27,305 nucleotides of DNA from Lachnospiraceae bacterium UBA3401 (GCA_002358575.1 DEPD01000034.1:19606-46910), one strand, 5' to 3'. Counted from the stretch's first letter, positions 7,909 to 16,585 are shown. A program made the numbers and translations. Notes: generated by a model from the letters alone, not told the origin.

Positions 7909-10473
7909 ATGAAAGTGTTAGAATTAAATGGAAACTGGGAATTGAAAAACGAGGCAGGGGAGCTGCTTTGCCCAGTGAAGGTACCAGGAACTGTTATTTC
8001 GGGGCTTTATGTGTCGGGAAAGATCGCACACCCATATTATAGGGAAAATGAGTATGCAGTACGTGAACTGTTTTGGAAGGACTATCAGTTTGTGCGCAGT
8101 TTTTTGGTGAGTGAGGAACTGTATGCGCAAGAAGAACTGATTTTGGTCTGTGAGGGACTCGACACATTGACACAAATTATTATTAATGGAAAAAGAATTG
8201 CATCTACAGACAATATGCATCGTACATACCGATTTCCTATCAAAGAGTATGTGCATGTGGGTGAGAATGAGATTTGTATTGTATTTGATTCGGTACTCCA
8301 ATTTATGGAACATTATAAGTATAAGGAAAACAAAAGCATTTTATATCAGCCATGTGGTGCGATAAAAGGAAATCAGTTGGTACGCAAGGCGCATTCTATG
8401 TTTGGCTGGGACTGGGGTCCACAGCTTGTAGACGCGGGAATTTGGCGTGACATTTATATAGAAGGAAATAGTGCTGTGAGAATTGAAGATGTGCGCATCA
8501 GACAATATCATGAGGAGAATGGAAGTGTTCGTATCCGTGCAATGATAACGTTGTCTGGCATGATGCAATCTGGACAAAATCAAGCATTAGATGAAAAGAT
8601 TACGATGACACTTGCAGAAAAAAATGAGAGTGATGTTGAATCAGTTATAAAAGTTATGGCAAAGTGTGTTGAAAAAGCAGGATTGAATCCTGTTTATGAG
8701 GCGGAGCTTACTGTGCAGAATCCAAAACTTTGGTGGCCAAATGGTTATGGTCAGCAGCCATTGTATCAATTGATTGTTTCTGTTGATTGGAATGGTGAAA
8801 GTGTGCAGTGTGTGAAAAAAACAATTGGCTTGCGCACATTGACTATAAGTCAGGAGGCAGATGAGTGGGGAAATGAGTTTGCTTTTATGATAAATGGGGT
8901 GAAGATTTTTGCAAAAGGTGGGAATTACATACCAGAAGATGCGGTTTATCCATGGATTCAGAAAGCACAAACTGACTATTTGCTAAAGTGTTGTGTCCGT
9001 GCCAATTTTAACTGTGTCCGCGTATGGGGTGGCGGATATTATCCGTCTGATACTTTTTATGATTTGTGTGATAAATATGGCTTGATTGTGTGGCAGGATT
9101 TGATGTACGCCTGCAATGTATATGATGTGACAGATGATTTTACAGTCACAGTTAGACAGGAGACACTTGACAATGTGCGGCGGATTCGACATCATGCGTC
9201 ACTGGGATTATGGTGTGGCAACAATGAAATTGAGTCTGCATGGCATCATTGGGGAGATTTTCAGAAGGAATCTGTGTATCTGCGCGCGGATTATATTAAA
9301 TTATTTGAGGATATTTTACCAAAAGCAGTGCGTGAGGCAGATGATATGACCTTTTATTGGCCGTCGTCACCGTCGTCGGGAGGGTGTTTTGATGAGCCGG
9401 ATTCTGACAGGCGCGGCGATGTGCACTACTGGGATGTGTGGCATGGACAAAAACCGTTCAATGATTACCAGAAGTATTTTTTCCGATTCTGTTCAGAGTT
9501 TGGGTTTCAGTCGTTTCCCTGCCTGAAAACGGTAGCCTCTTTCACAGAGGAAAAGGACAGAAATATTTTCTCAAAAGTGATGGAAAGTCATCAGAAAAAT
9601 GCTTCTGCCAATGGAAAAATGCTTTATTATCTCTCTGAAAATTTTAGATATCCAAAAGATTTTCAGAGTCTGCTCTATGTGACACAGGTATTGCAAGGTA
9701 TGGCAATTAAGAGTGGTGTGGATCATTGGCGGCGCAACAGAGGACGCTGTATGGGAACACTTTATTGGCAGATTAATGACAACTGGCCGGTGGCTTCGTG
9801 GGCAAGCATTGACTATTATGGTCGATGGAAGGCGCTGCATTATATGGCCGCAAAGTTTTATGCGCCAGTCGCAATCAGTATTCAGAAAACGGAAGATTTT
9901 ATTTGTGTTTATCTCGAGAATGAGACATTCGCGGAACAAAACTGTAACGTGTCGCTGCGTATACGGGACACAACATTTCATATGATAGAGGAGTGGAAAA
10001 CAGAGGCACAGGCAAAGGCTTTGAATGCATGTGCGTTGTTAAAATGTGAAATGGACACAATTTTCTTAAATAAAGAAGCTGAGAATAACTGTGCTGACGA
10101 TAAGAAAGCTATAGATAAATACAATCTATTTTTGGAGGCGCAAGTTACACTTGCAGATGGAACCGTTTTGACGGACGTTGAAACCTTTGTGCCATATAAG
10201 CATATGGAACTGCCCAAACCGCATTTTACGACAGAGGTGAAAGAGACAGAAGATAGCTATGAGATTACAGTGCAGAGTGATGTGTTTGCACCATTTGTTG
10301 AGATGGATTTTGCAGATGCAGACGTTATTTTCAGCGATAATTTCTTTACGATTTCCAATGAAAGACCAGTGAAAATCAAACTGGAAAAAAGCGATATCCT
10401 GCGCGGAAGTTTTCAAGATGCGGCAGATTTGAAAGCACGGCTGACGTTTGTGAGTGTGGCGCAGACGTATTGA
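7909..10473 (+). CDS. GH2 beta-mannosidase-like glycoside hydrolase
   Basis: An 854-residue cytoplasmic family 2 glycoside hydrolase. The order is jelly-roll sugar-binding domain ('LNGNWELKN...VPGTV', 'WDWGPQLVDAGIWRDI'), Ig-like domain ('NPKLWWPNGYGQQPLYQL') and TIM barrel ('GGNYIPEDA', 'RVWGGGYYPSDTFYDLCDKYGLIVWQD'), then C-terminal beta domains. The acid/base is Glu440 in 'WCGNNE' and the nucleophile Glu530 in 'CSEFGFQSFP', spaced as in bacterial beta-mannosidases. The 'WGGG' and 'GNNE' context favours mannosidase over galactosidase or glucuronidase. It would remove terminal beta-mannose from mannan- or N-glycan-derived oligosaccharides; with no signal peptide these must be imported first. 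GAAAGGAC precedes the ATG. Its stop overlaps the region of the following ATP-grasp gene, so the two are likely co-transcribed. Confidence 0.9.
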   Translation: MKVLELNGNWELKNEAGELLCPVKVPGTVISGLYVSGKIAHPYYRENEYAVRELFWKDYQFVRSFLVSEELYAQEELILVCEGLDTLTQIIINGKRIASTDNMHRTYRFPIKEYVHVGENEICIVFDSVLQFMEHYKYKENKSILYQPCGAIKGNQLVRKAHSMFGWDWGPQLVDAGIWRDIYIEGNSAVRIEDVRIRQYHEENGSVRIRAMITLSGMMQSGQNQALDEKITMTLAEKNESDVESVIKVMAKCVEKAGLNPVYEAELTVQNPKLWWPNGYGQQPLYQLIVSVDWNGESVQCVKKTIGLRTLTISQEADEWGNEFAFMINGVKIFAKGGNYIPEDAVYPWIQKAQTDYLLKCCVRANFNCVRVWGGGYYPSDTFYDLCDKYGLIVWQDLMYACNVYDVTDDFTVTVRQETLDNVRRIRHHASLGLWCGNNEIESAWHHWGDFQKESVYLRADYIKLFEDILPKAVREADDMTFYWPSSPSSGGCFDEPDSDRRGDVHYWDVWHGQKPFNDYQKYFFRFCSEFGFQSFPCLKTVASFTEEKDRNIFSKVMESHQKNASANGKMLYYLSENFRYPKDFQSLLYVTQVLQGMAIKSGVDHWRRNRGRCMGTLYWQINDNWPVASWASIDYYGRWKALHYMAAKFYAPVAISIQKTEDFICVYLENETFAEQNCNVSLRIRDTTFHMIEEWKTEAQAKALNACALLKCEMDTIFLNKEAENNCADDKKAIDKYNLFLEAQVTLADGTVLTDVETFVPYKHMELPKPHFTTEVKETEDSYEITVQSDVFAPFVEMDFADADVIFSDNFFTISNERPVKIKLEKSDILRGSFQDAADLKARLTFVSVAQTY

Positions 10474-10499
10474 TTTTATTTATGGAAAAGAGATTTAGA

Positions 10500-11258
10500 A
10501 TGAAAATATATGCAAAGGTAAGAAAAAACGGAGAATATCACTCACAGAACATCTCACACGCTGTTTTTGGTTTTCGAGAGATGGGAGCGGAGATTGTAAA
10601 ATACGAGGCGATTGACGCGATCTATGACGCCGTGACAGCAGAGGATATTGTGCTGGATTATATTGATCAGGTACAAACAATTCTTGAAAAATTTGATGTG
10701 AAGCCGTTTTGTGAGGACTATCCAATACAATTAACACCTTTTATGGGGAGAAATATTTGGACAGATTATATTGATTCAATCAATGCAAATCCTGAAAAGT
10801 GGGGTGTATTTGTAAAGCCGGTTCGAGACAAGGTTTTTACTGGAACTGTCATAAACGGACCGCAGGATTTAATAGGTTGTGGCAGTTGTTATGAGAACTA
10901 TGAGGTGCTCTGTACAGAGGCATTGGACATTAAAAGAGAATGGCGCGGGTTTATGCTTTATGATGAGTTGGTGGATATAAGACCATATAAAGGTGATTAT
11001 CATTATTGTTACGATCCGAAAGTAATCGACTGCGTGGTGGCGGCATTTCGGACCATTCCAAACCGCCCAATGGGGTGCAGCATTGATTTTGCAGCGATTG
11101 TAAAAGATGGGAAGGAGCAGACTATTTTTTTGGAAATGAATGATGGTTATGCGCTGGGCAATTATGGACTTTACGCGCTGCATTATGCGAAATTGATCTC
11201 TGCGCGGTGGGCACAGCTTTTGAATAGAGAAGATGCATTTGATTTTAGATCAATATAG
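10500..11258 (+). CDS. ATP-grasp protein (R2K clade family 2-like)
   Basis: A 252-residue protein that resembles the compact R2K-type ATP-grasp enzymes, which join a carboxylate to an amine using ATP. Supporting blocks are 'KWGVFVKPVRDKVFTG' (nucleotide-binding Lys), 'EWRGFMLYDELVDIRPY' (central Arg/Lys strand) and 'GCSIDFAAI...TIFLEMNDGYALGNYGL', where the metal-binding 'EMNDG' ends the fold. The substrate is unknown. I prefer the ATG at 10500, preceded by GGAAAAGAG; an in-frame ATG at 10482 and a TTG at 10470 lack a good ribosome binding site. It sits 26 bases after the GH2 stop and 10 bases before a second ATP-grasp gene. Family placement comes from pattern memory, not a search. Confidence 0.75.
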   Translation: MKIYAKVRKNGEYHSQNISHAVFGFREMGAEIVKYEAIDAIYDAVTAEDIVLDYIDQVQTILEKFDVKPFCEDYPIQLTPFMGRNIWTDYIDSINANPEKWGVFVKPVRDKVFTGTVINGPQDLIGCGSCYENYEVLCTEALDIKREWRGFMLYDELVDIRPYKGDYHYCYDPKVIDCVVAAFRTIPNRPMGCSIDFAAIVKDGKEQTIFLEMNDGYALGNYGLYALHYAKLISARWAQLLNREDAFDFRSI

Positions 11259-11268
11259 GTGATATATT

Positions 11269-12123
11269 ATGGTAAATACAATTGTGTTTCCCTCAAGCTT
11301 TTTTGATATCCGTAAGGTTGATGAGGATTTGCAGGAAGAGTATGACGCAGTAATGGAAACTGGTCTGTTTGATGTGGTAATATTTGGGTATGAAAAATGG
11401 TTTGATGAGGGAAAGTTGGTACTGGCTAATGTGCCGTCAGAAGAAGTGGGGGCTGTCTATCGTGGGTGGATGATGAAGCCAGAACAGTATGGAGAATTTT
11501 ACAGTCAGTTGCGGGAGCGTGGTATTTGTCTGGCGACACATCCAGAGGCGTATACAGCGATGCATGTCTTTCCAAATGTATATAAGTTTGTGGAGGAGGA
11601 TACTGCCAAAATGCGGATTTTTCCATTGCATGAGGAGATTAACATTGCAGAAGTGAAAAAAGATTTTTTTAGGTTTATGGTAAAAGACTATGTGAAGTCC
11701 GTCAAGGGAACAGAATTTCCGCGATATTTTGACCATTCTATTGAGCAGGAGGCGTTTAATCAATGGATGGAAGTATTTTATCAATATCGTGGAAATCTGC
11801 TTACAGGAGGAATCTGCATTAAGGAATTTCTGGATTTGAAACAATATGGCGACAAAACAAATGAGTACAGAGTGTTTTACATCAACCATGAAATTGCTAC
11901 TGTATCGCGAAATTCTGGGCAGATTCCAACTGCCGTCACACCGCCCAAGGAACTTGTTGAAAAATATTGCAATCTGCCAAGTGTGTTTTACACTGTGGAT
12001 TTTGCGGAGCTGGATAATGGCGCTTGGCGGATTATAGAGGCGGGAGACGGCAGTGTGTCTGGGCTTTCGGAAGGGCAGGATTACAAGGCATTTTTTTGGG
12101 CGCTCTACCAGTGCTTGTTATAG
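11269..12123 (+). CDS. ATP-grasp protein (R2K clade family 3-like)
   Basis: A 284-residue protein of the same broad fold as its upstream neighbour but clearly a different subfamily. Key parts are 'FRFMVKDYVKS' (ATP-binding Lys), 'GGICIKEFLDL' (Glu of the adenine-binding linker region), 'NEYRVFYINHEIATVSRNSG' (the EYR...R strand typical of R2K proteins) and 'WRIIEAGDGSVSGL', where the 'EAGDG' supplies metal ligands. The expected chemistry is an ATP-dependent ligation; substrate and partner are not evident. An AGGTGAT site precedes the ATG. Its last 6 bases overlap the end of the convergent MATE gene. Two R2K-type proteins in tandem suggest they act together or on related substrates. Confidence 0.75.
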   Translation: MVNTIVFPSSFFDIRKVDEDLQEEYDAVMETGLFDVVIFGYEKWFDEGKLVLANVPSEEVGAVYRGWMMKPEQYGEFYSQLRERGICLATHPEAYTAMHVFPNVYKFVEEDTAKMRIFPLHEEINIAEVKKDFFRFMVKDYVKSVKGTEFPRYFDHSIEQEAFNQWMEVFYQYRGNLLTGGICIKEFLDLKQYGDKTNEYRVFYINHEIATVSRNSGQIPTAVTPPKELVEKYCNLPSVFYTVDFAELDNGAWRIIEAGDGSVSGLSEGQDYKAFFWALYQCLL

Positions 12124-13449
12124 ATAATGATAGTTGTCTTTCTTTTTAATAAAAAAGTAGATGGTGATAACAAGCGCAAGCAGTTCCGCGACTACGATTG
12201 CAAGCCAGATGCCGTCAATACCCAACAAGCGCGGGAGAATCAACACGGCTGCAACCTGAAACAGCAATGTTCGCAAAAAAGAAATTGCGGCGGAGACCAC
12301 ACCATTTCCAAGTGCTGTAAAGAAGGCGGAGCCAAAAATATTATGGCCCATAAACAAAAATGACAGTGAATATAAAGCCAATGCCCGCGTAGTTAGTCCC
12401 GTCAAATCAATATCATAGCCAACAAAAATCTTTGCAAGTGACTGTGCAGTTAAGATTGCCAATGCTGTCAAAATAACATTCCAAAGTGTGATTAGGAATA
12501 GACTTTTTCGGAATAAGCCTTTTAACTCTGTGTGATTTCCAGCACCATAGTGATAGCCAATAATAGGCGCACTGCCAATGGAGTAACCAATAAAAATTGC
12601 AGCAAAGATAAAGCTTACATACATGATAATACCATATGCGGCGACTCCGTCTTCACCAATGTAGTGCATCAGTTGGAAATTATATAAAATATTGACAAGT
12701 GACATGGAAATATTGGTCATTAGTTCAGAAGAGCCATTAATACAAGTTTTGCCTAAAATGTGCGCGTTTAGTTTGGTTTTTACTAAGTGCAGTTTACTTG
12801 TGTTTGGTCTTAAAAAGTACATTAACGGCACAACGCCTCCAATTAATTGGCTTGCTGCAGTGGCTGCTGCTGCGCCGACAATACCCCAGCGAAAAACAGC
12901 GACAAAAATAAAGTCGAGAAGCATATTAGCGACGCCAGCGGCAACAGTAACAGCAAGGCCAAGTTGTGGGCGCTCCGCTGTGATTAGAAAGCTCTGAAAT
13001 ACATTTTGCAACATAAATGCTGTCAGTGTGCACAGGATAATACGCCCATACACAACACAGTTGTCAAGCATCTCGCCAGAAGCGCCAAAAGCGACGGCAA
13101 TTGGACGCAGGAAAAGGAGTCCGACCAGCGTCAACACAATACCGCTTCCAATGACAATATATACCATCATAGAAAAATATTGGTTTGCCTTGTCTGGCTT
13201 TCCCTCACCGAGAGCCTGTGAGACAACAGCACTGCCGCCTGTGCCAAACATAAATCCAACAGTGCCCATAATCATTAAAAATGGCATGATTAGATTGACG
13301 GCGGCAAAGGGTGTCTTTCCCACATAATTGGATACAAACAGACCATCGATCACACCATAGATAGAGGTAAAAATCATCATAATAATGGATGGGAAAACAA
13401 ACCGCAGTAATCGTGGTGTTGTGAAATGATCTGACAATTGAATTTTCAT
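12118..13449 (-). CDS. MATE-family multidrug efflux transporter
   Basis: A 443-residue inner-membrane antiporter of the MATE family, predicted to export cationic or aromatic compounds using a Na+ or H+ gradient. It shows about twelve hydrophobic helices in two homologous halves. The opening 'LLRFVFPSIIMMIFTSIYGVIDGLFVSNYVG' and the 'GTGGSAVVSQALGEG' loop are MATE hallmarks, and the second half repeats the pattern with 'GYSIGSAPIIGYHYGAGN'. Its start codon overlaps the MarR stop (ATGA), so it is translated together with that regulator, which suggests drug- or metabolite-induced expression. It ends 'KKKDNYHYL' and overlaps the convergent ATP-grasp gene by 6 bases. Confidence 0.92.
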   Translation of the reverse strand: MKIQLSDHFTTPRLLRFVFPSIIMMIFTSIYGVIDGLFVSNYVGKTPFAAVNLIMPFLMIMGTVGFMFGTGGSAVVSQALGEGKPDKANQYFSMMVYIVIGSGIVLTLVGLLFLRPIAVAFGASGEMLDNCVVYGRIILCTLTAFMLQNVFQSFLITAERPQLGLAVTVAAGVANMLLDFIFVAVFRWGIVGAAAATAASQLIGGVVPLMYFLRPNTSKLHLVKTKLNAHILGKTCINGSSELMTNISMSLVNILYNFQLMHYIGEDGVAAYGIIMYVSFIFAAIFIGYSIGSAPIIGYHYGAGNHTELKGLFRKSLFLITLWNVILTALAILTAQSLAKIFVGYDIDLTGLTTRALALYSLSFLFMGHNIFGSAFFTALGNGVVSAAISFLRTLLFQVAAVLILPRLLGIDGIWLAIVVAELLALVITIYFFIKKKDNYHYL

Positions 13450-13892
13450 TTTAACGCATCCTTTCTTATTTGATTGCGCAAACAGTCAAGATATTTTTCT
13501 GTCAGCGAGAGCAATAAGTCAGTTTCATTAGGCAGCATTTGTGAAAGAACTTCATTTTCCATTGCAATTACAGGAGCAATTTTTTCTTTTATAAATTGTT
13601 TGCCTGCAGGTGTCAGGAAAATGTGCATTTCACGTCCCTTTCCAGGATTTAAACAAAGCATTCCTTCCTTTTCCAGTTTGTGAATTGCAGAGTGAATTGT
13701 CTGTTTGCGAGTAAAGGCGTAATCGCAGATGTCTTTTTGACAACAGCCATCACCGAGCGCAGAGATGGCATAAAAGATGTCAAAAACGCTTTCGGAGATG
13801 CCAAGCTGGACACAAAGATCATGATAAAATTCGGAAATAGCCTTATTCAGGCGGTTTAGTTCATTTTGTTTTGGCAAGGGGCGCATTGTCAT
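13446..13892 (-). CDS. MarR-family transcriptional regulator
   Basis: A 148-residue winged-helix DNA-binding protein of the MarR family. The centre reads 'QKDICDYAFTRKQTIHSAIHKLEKEGMLCLNPGKGREMHIFLTPAGKQFI': recognition helix, wing (GKGREMHIFLT) and the start of the dimerisation helix. It shares an ATGA overlap with the MATE gene, so it most likely represses that operon and releases it on ligand binding. A palindrome inside its own promoter supports autoregulation. Start at 13892 follows AAAGGA by 10 bases; a second ATG two codons later is also possible. Confidence 0.9.
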   Translation of the reverse strand: MTMRPLPKQNELNRLNKAISEFYHDLCVQLGISESVFDIFYAISALGDGCCQKDICDYAFTRKQTIHSAIHKLEKEGMLCLNPGKGREMHIFLTPAGKQFIKEKIAPVIAMENEVLSQMLPNETDLLLSLTEKYLDCLRNQIRKDALK

Positions 13893-13905
13893 ATTTTAGG
13901 ATTCC

Positions 13906-13924
13906 TTTCAAATTTGCTTTGAAA
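13906..13924 (-). promoter_or_regulatory. Inverted repeat in the marR leader
   Basis: TTTCAAA (13906-13912) and TTTGAAA (13918-13924) form a perfect 7-bp inverted repeat with a 5-base spacer, in the leader just upstream of the marR start. The size fits a MarR-type operator, but AT-rich DNA makes chance matches common. Confidence 0.4.
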
Positions 13925-13997
13925 TTTTTTCTTGGAATTGTGTAAAGATTGCCACTATAATTTGCCTCATAAAACCAAGTCTGATTTCATACTTACT

Positions 13998-14026
13998 ATT
14001 TTAGTCCGAAATCGGATTCGTGTCAA
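13998..14026 (-). promoter_or_regulatory. marR-MATE promoter with operator palindrome in the spacer
   Basis: On the minus strand a perfect TTGACA -35 box (14021-14026) and a TAAAAT -10 box (13998-14003) are exactly 17 bases apart. The spacer contains TCCGA-AA-TCGGA (14005-14016). A regulator bound there would block RNA polymerase, which fits autorepression by the MarR protein. Confidence 0.8.
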
Positions 14027-14585
14027 GTTATTTAATAAATTTTTAATTCCTTAACACCATCTCTTACCGTCGTTGTCATCAGTCACCGCAGCCCGCTGTG
14101 GCTCCTTTTTCTGTCTAGTCTATAAGAATTTATCCTGCATCATATACGCAAGTTATTCTGCGACTATTTCTAAGAATTCCTGAAAAAGAACTTTCCAACT
14201 GTAAAAAAATGGTTTATATTTACTCTTGTAGTAATTTTTCATATTTTTACAGTTTCAGAGTAGTTAATCTTTCTGGAAAAGGAATGTTGGTACAGCTTAT
14301 ATGGAAAGTGTGATCGGTGGAGAAAGGAGTTTCTCTTGTGAGAAGCATAGACTTTTATTGATGGGAGGTGCTAGTGCATCGAATAATAAATTTCTGATAC
14401 ATTGATGCAGTATGATTGTTCCTATGCAAGGCGAAGGAATAAGTCGTAGTGGTGGCTAAGGCGATTGATGACAACGTAGCAGATGGACAATCAGACAAGT
14501 CAAAGTGTCAGTTAATTATTATTCGATGTACTAGATGCGTGGTAATATATAAAATTAACAGAGGAGTATATACAGGAGGGAATTG
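14027..14585. other. Intergenic region upstream of the XRE/TPR regulator
   Basis: No confident gene lies in this stretch. It contains the candidate regulator promoter and paired motif described separately. It also holds two diverged, oppositely oriented copies of a GC-richer sequence sharing the 11-base core TGATGACAACG (14071-14081 minus, 14466-14476 plus). An open stretch from GTG 14449 ends at 14586 by overlapping the regulator start (TGATG) but has a poor ribosome binding site. GAGAAA-GGAG-TTTCTC around 14330 forms a short stem around a Shine-Dalgarno-like sequence with a 7-codon ORF after it. Confidence 0.4.
14192..14254 (+). promoter_or_regulatory. Candidate regulator promoter with paired CTGTAAAAA motif
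   Basis: TTTCCA (14192-14197) and TATATT (14215-14220) are 17 bases apart and could form a promoter for the XRE/TPR gene. AACTGTAAAAAAATG (14197-14211) lies in its spacer and its inverted partner CATATTTTTACAGTT (14240-14254) lies just downstream: 15-bp arms with one mismatch. A related inverted pair occurs in the control region of the peptide and RiPP genes, so this may be the regulator's autoregulatory operator. Confidence 0.45.
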
Positions 14586-16361
14586 ATGAGCTATACAACA
14601 ATTGGAAGCCTGATTGAACAGGCGCGGAGAGAGAAAAGAGGCATGACGCGTGAGAAGCTTTCAGATGGTATATGCTCATCCCAGATGCTTTATCAGATTG
14701 AAAAAGACCAATGTGAATCAGACCCTCTGATGACAGATATTTTACTGCAGCGCGCAGGAAAAGCGCCAGATAAACTTGAGCGGGTATTAAAATCAGAGAT
14801 GTATCGTATGGTGCGGATGCGTGCCCTGTTGGAAAAGGTCATTTTGAAGAAAAAAAGAGGGTTATCGGAGAAAATCTTAGCGAATTATCCTGAGAGGACC
14901 AATGTGGATCAAATGTACCGATATCGCATGAAAGCAAGTATGTATTATCATATTGATAAAGACTATGATAAAGCATTGAAAAACCTGAGACTGGCAGTTG
15001 ATAAAACACTCTCAAATTTTACATATGCCAAGATCGATCAGTATCTGATTTCCACGATTGAGATGGAGAATTTGCTTGCGACGGAAAAAGTGCGGATTGA
15101 GCAAGATTCAGAGAATGTTCAAGTGGAGTCAGAACAGCATCTGCAAAGTTGTATGAAATATATAGAAGATCATTTTACGGATTGCGAAGAACATGCTAAA
15201 ATTTTGGCGAAATGTGTGTGGCTACGCGCACGGATTGCATATCATCAAGAAAAGTATGTACAGGTGATGGCACTCTGCGAGAGAGGTATAGAGGAATTGC
15301 GCAGGAATACGATGATTTATTTCATGCTGCCACTTTTGGAGATCATGGTACAGGCCGAACAACAGATGAGAATTTTGCCATTATATAACAAATGGGCAAA
15401 ATATCATGATACGCTAAATTTTTTATGGAAGTCTTTTGCAGAGAAATGGTGTCCCATGGATGCACTTTTCCATAATTGTTTTCAGATGGAATACCACCTA
15501 GACTATGAAAGGATTCGTGATGAGCGAAAGGCAAAAGGCATGACGCAGGAAGAATTTGCAGACGGAATCTATCATGATACGGGGTCTCTTTCACGCTTTG
15601 AGACAGGAAAGATGTCGCCGAATAAAAAAACATTTGAAAAGATGCTTGAGAAGCTTGGAATGGAAAAGGGAAGGTACAATGGATATGTGGTGACAGATTC
15701 GTTTGAGGTGATGGAACTGCGCAGGTGTATGGATATTCAGTTGATGCAGCGCAGATATGCGGAAGCTAAGGAGACTTTGGAGGAACTGAAGCGGCGACTT
15801 GATTTGGAAATCGCTGAAAACAAAATGGTGGTGAATTTTCATGAGATCTTAATAGCAAACCGGATCGGCGAGTTATCTGTACAGACAGCATTGAAAAAGG
15901 TAAAAGGATTTTTAAAAGATGTATTTTATCATATCCCAATGAGAAATGAGGTACTGATAATGAATTATTATTGTCTCCTGTTAAGGGAAACGGGGCAGGA
16001 AGAAAAGGCAGACAGGATTTTTGAGAGTGTTCTACAAAGAATGCGTGGTAGTAAGGTGCGGAATGAGTATAGGTATCGGTCATATGCTCTTTTATTAAAT
16101 AATTATGTACTCAGACACCGAAATTGGAAAAGAGCCATAACAGGGCTTAAATTTGAATTATTTTGCGGGAAGGCTTCAGTGATTCCGTTTTGCTTAAATA
16201 ATATTTTAAAGGTATTAGAGAAAGAGGGAGCATCAGATCAGGAACTCAATCAGTGGTCAAAGGCAATATATTATATGAGTGATTTGTATTATTTTGACAG
16301 AGAAAAGGAGATATATAAAGTATATCTTCAGGAAGAAAGAAAAATTGAAGTTATTGATTAG
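14586..16361 (+). CDS. Tandem-HTH, TPR-type transcriptional regulator (candidate peptide sensor)
   Basis: A 591-residue cytoplasmic regulator. Residues about 5-60 form an XRE-type HTH ('GSLIEQARREKRGMTREKL...SSQMLYQIEKDQ') and residues about 306-365 a second, better conserved one ('RIRDERKAKGMTQEEFADG', 'SLSRFETGKMSPNKKT'). Each is followed by helical repeats that look like TPRs, for example 'YYHIDKDYDKALKNLRLAVD' and 'QEEKADRIFESVLQRM'. HTH plus TPR is the layout of RRNPP-type regulators that bind short exported peptides. Start ATG 14586 follows CAGGAGGG by 5 bases; the TTG at 14583 is not needed. Its stop codon overlaps that of a convergent small gene for an exported-peptide-like product, and the RiPP operon starts 380 bases downstream. 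I infer it controls both. The doubled architecture is unusual and could be a fusion of two regulator units. Confidence 0.8.
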   Translation: MSYTTIGSLIEQARREKRGMTREKLSDGICSSQMLYQIEKDQCESDPLMTDILLQRAGKAPDKLERVLKSEMYRMVRMRALLEKVILKKKRGLSEKILANYPERTNVDQMYRYRMKASMYYHIDKDYDKALKNLRLAVDKTLSNFTYAKIDQYLISTIEMENLLATEKVRIEQDSENVQVESEQHLQSCMKYIEDHFTDCEEHAKILAKCVWLRARIAYHQEKYVQVMALCERGIEELRRNTMIYFMLPLLEIMVQAEQQMRILPLYNKWAKYHDTLNFLWKSFAEKWCPMDALFHNCFQMEYHLDYERIRDERKAKGMTQEEFADGIYHDTGSLSRFETGKMSPNKKTFEKMLEKLGMEKGRYNGYVVTDSFEVMELRRCMDIQLMQRRYAEAKETLEELKRRLDLEIAENKMVVNFHEILIANRIGELSVQTALKKVKGFLKDVFYHIPMRNEVLIMNYYCLLLRETGQEEKADRIFESVLQRMRGSKVRNEYRYRSYALLLNNYVLRHRNWKRAITGLKFELFCGKASVIPFCLNNILKVLEKEGASDQELNQWSKAIYYMSDLYYFDREKEIYKVYLQEERKIEVID

Positions 16362-16522
16362 TTGTTATAATCAGCAGCTCCTAATTCGGGCGCCTCCTGA
16401 TGGCATTCAATTGTAGTGCTTTCCTTAATGAAGGAAGTATCTTGAATTATCACAGAAAACGCTACGGTCAATAATAGGGTGGCAGTTGATTTCTTTAAGA
16501 GTGAAATTAATTTTTGAATCAT
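16358..16522 (-). CDS. Small exported-peptide-like gene, candidate signalling peptide precursor
   Basis: A 54-residue ORF on the minus strand, convergent with the XRE/TPR regulator and overlapping its stop by 4 bases. The N-terminus 'MIQKLISLLKKSTATLLLTV' is basic then hydrophobic, like a signal peptide or AgrD-type amphipathic leader. The polar tail ends 'ECHQEAPELGAADYNN' with a single Cys at residue 40. A perfect GGAGG site stands 8 bases before the ATG, and a plausible promoter lies 80 bases further upstream. In RRNPP systems the pheromone gene usually adjoins its TPR regulator, which fits. The 'HQ.APEL' tail also recalls clostridial cyclic-lactone autoinducer precursors, but no AgrB is present in the window. 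No family is proven; the gene call rests on ribosome binding site, composition and position. Confidence 0.65.
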   Translation of the reverse strand: MIQKLISLLKKSTATLLLTVAFSVIIQDTSFIKESTTIECHQEAPELGAADYNN

Positions 16523-16585
16523 GAATAAAACCTCCATATCAATTTTATTTTGGAAAATATATTATATACCAGAAAACAAATTCAT

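Noticed and set aside
14449..14586. 45-codon open frame whose stop overlaps the regulator start (TGATG)
   Set aside because: Weak, badly spaced ribosome binding site, start only GTG, and overlap with the inverted GC-richer repeat; kept only as a note.
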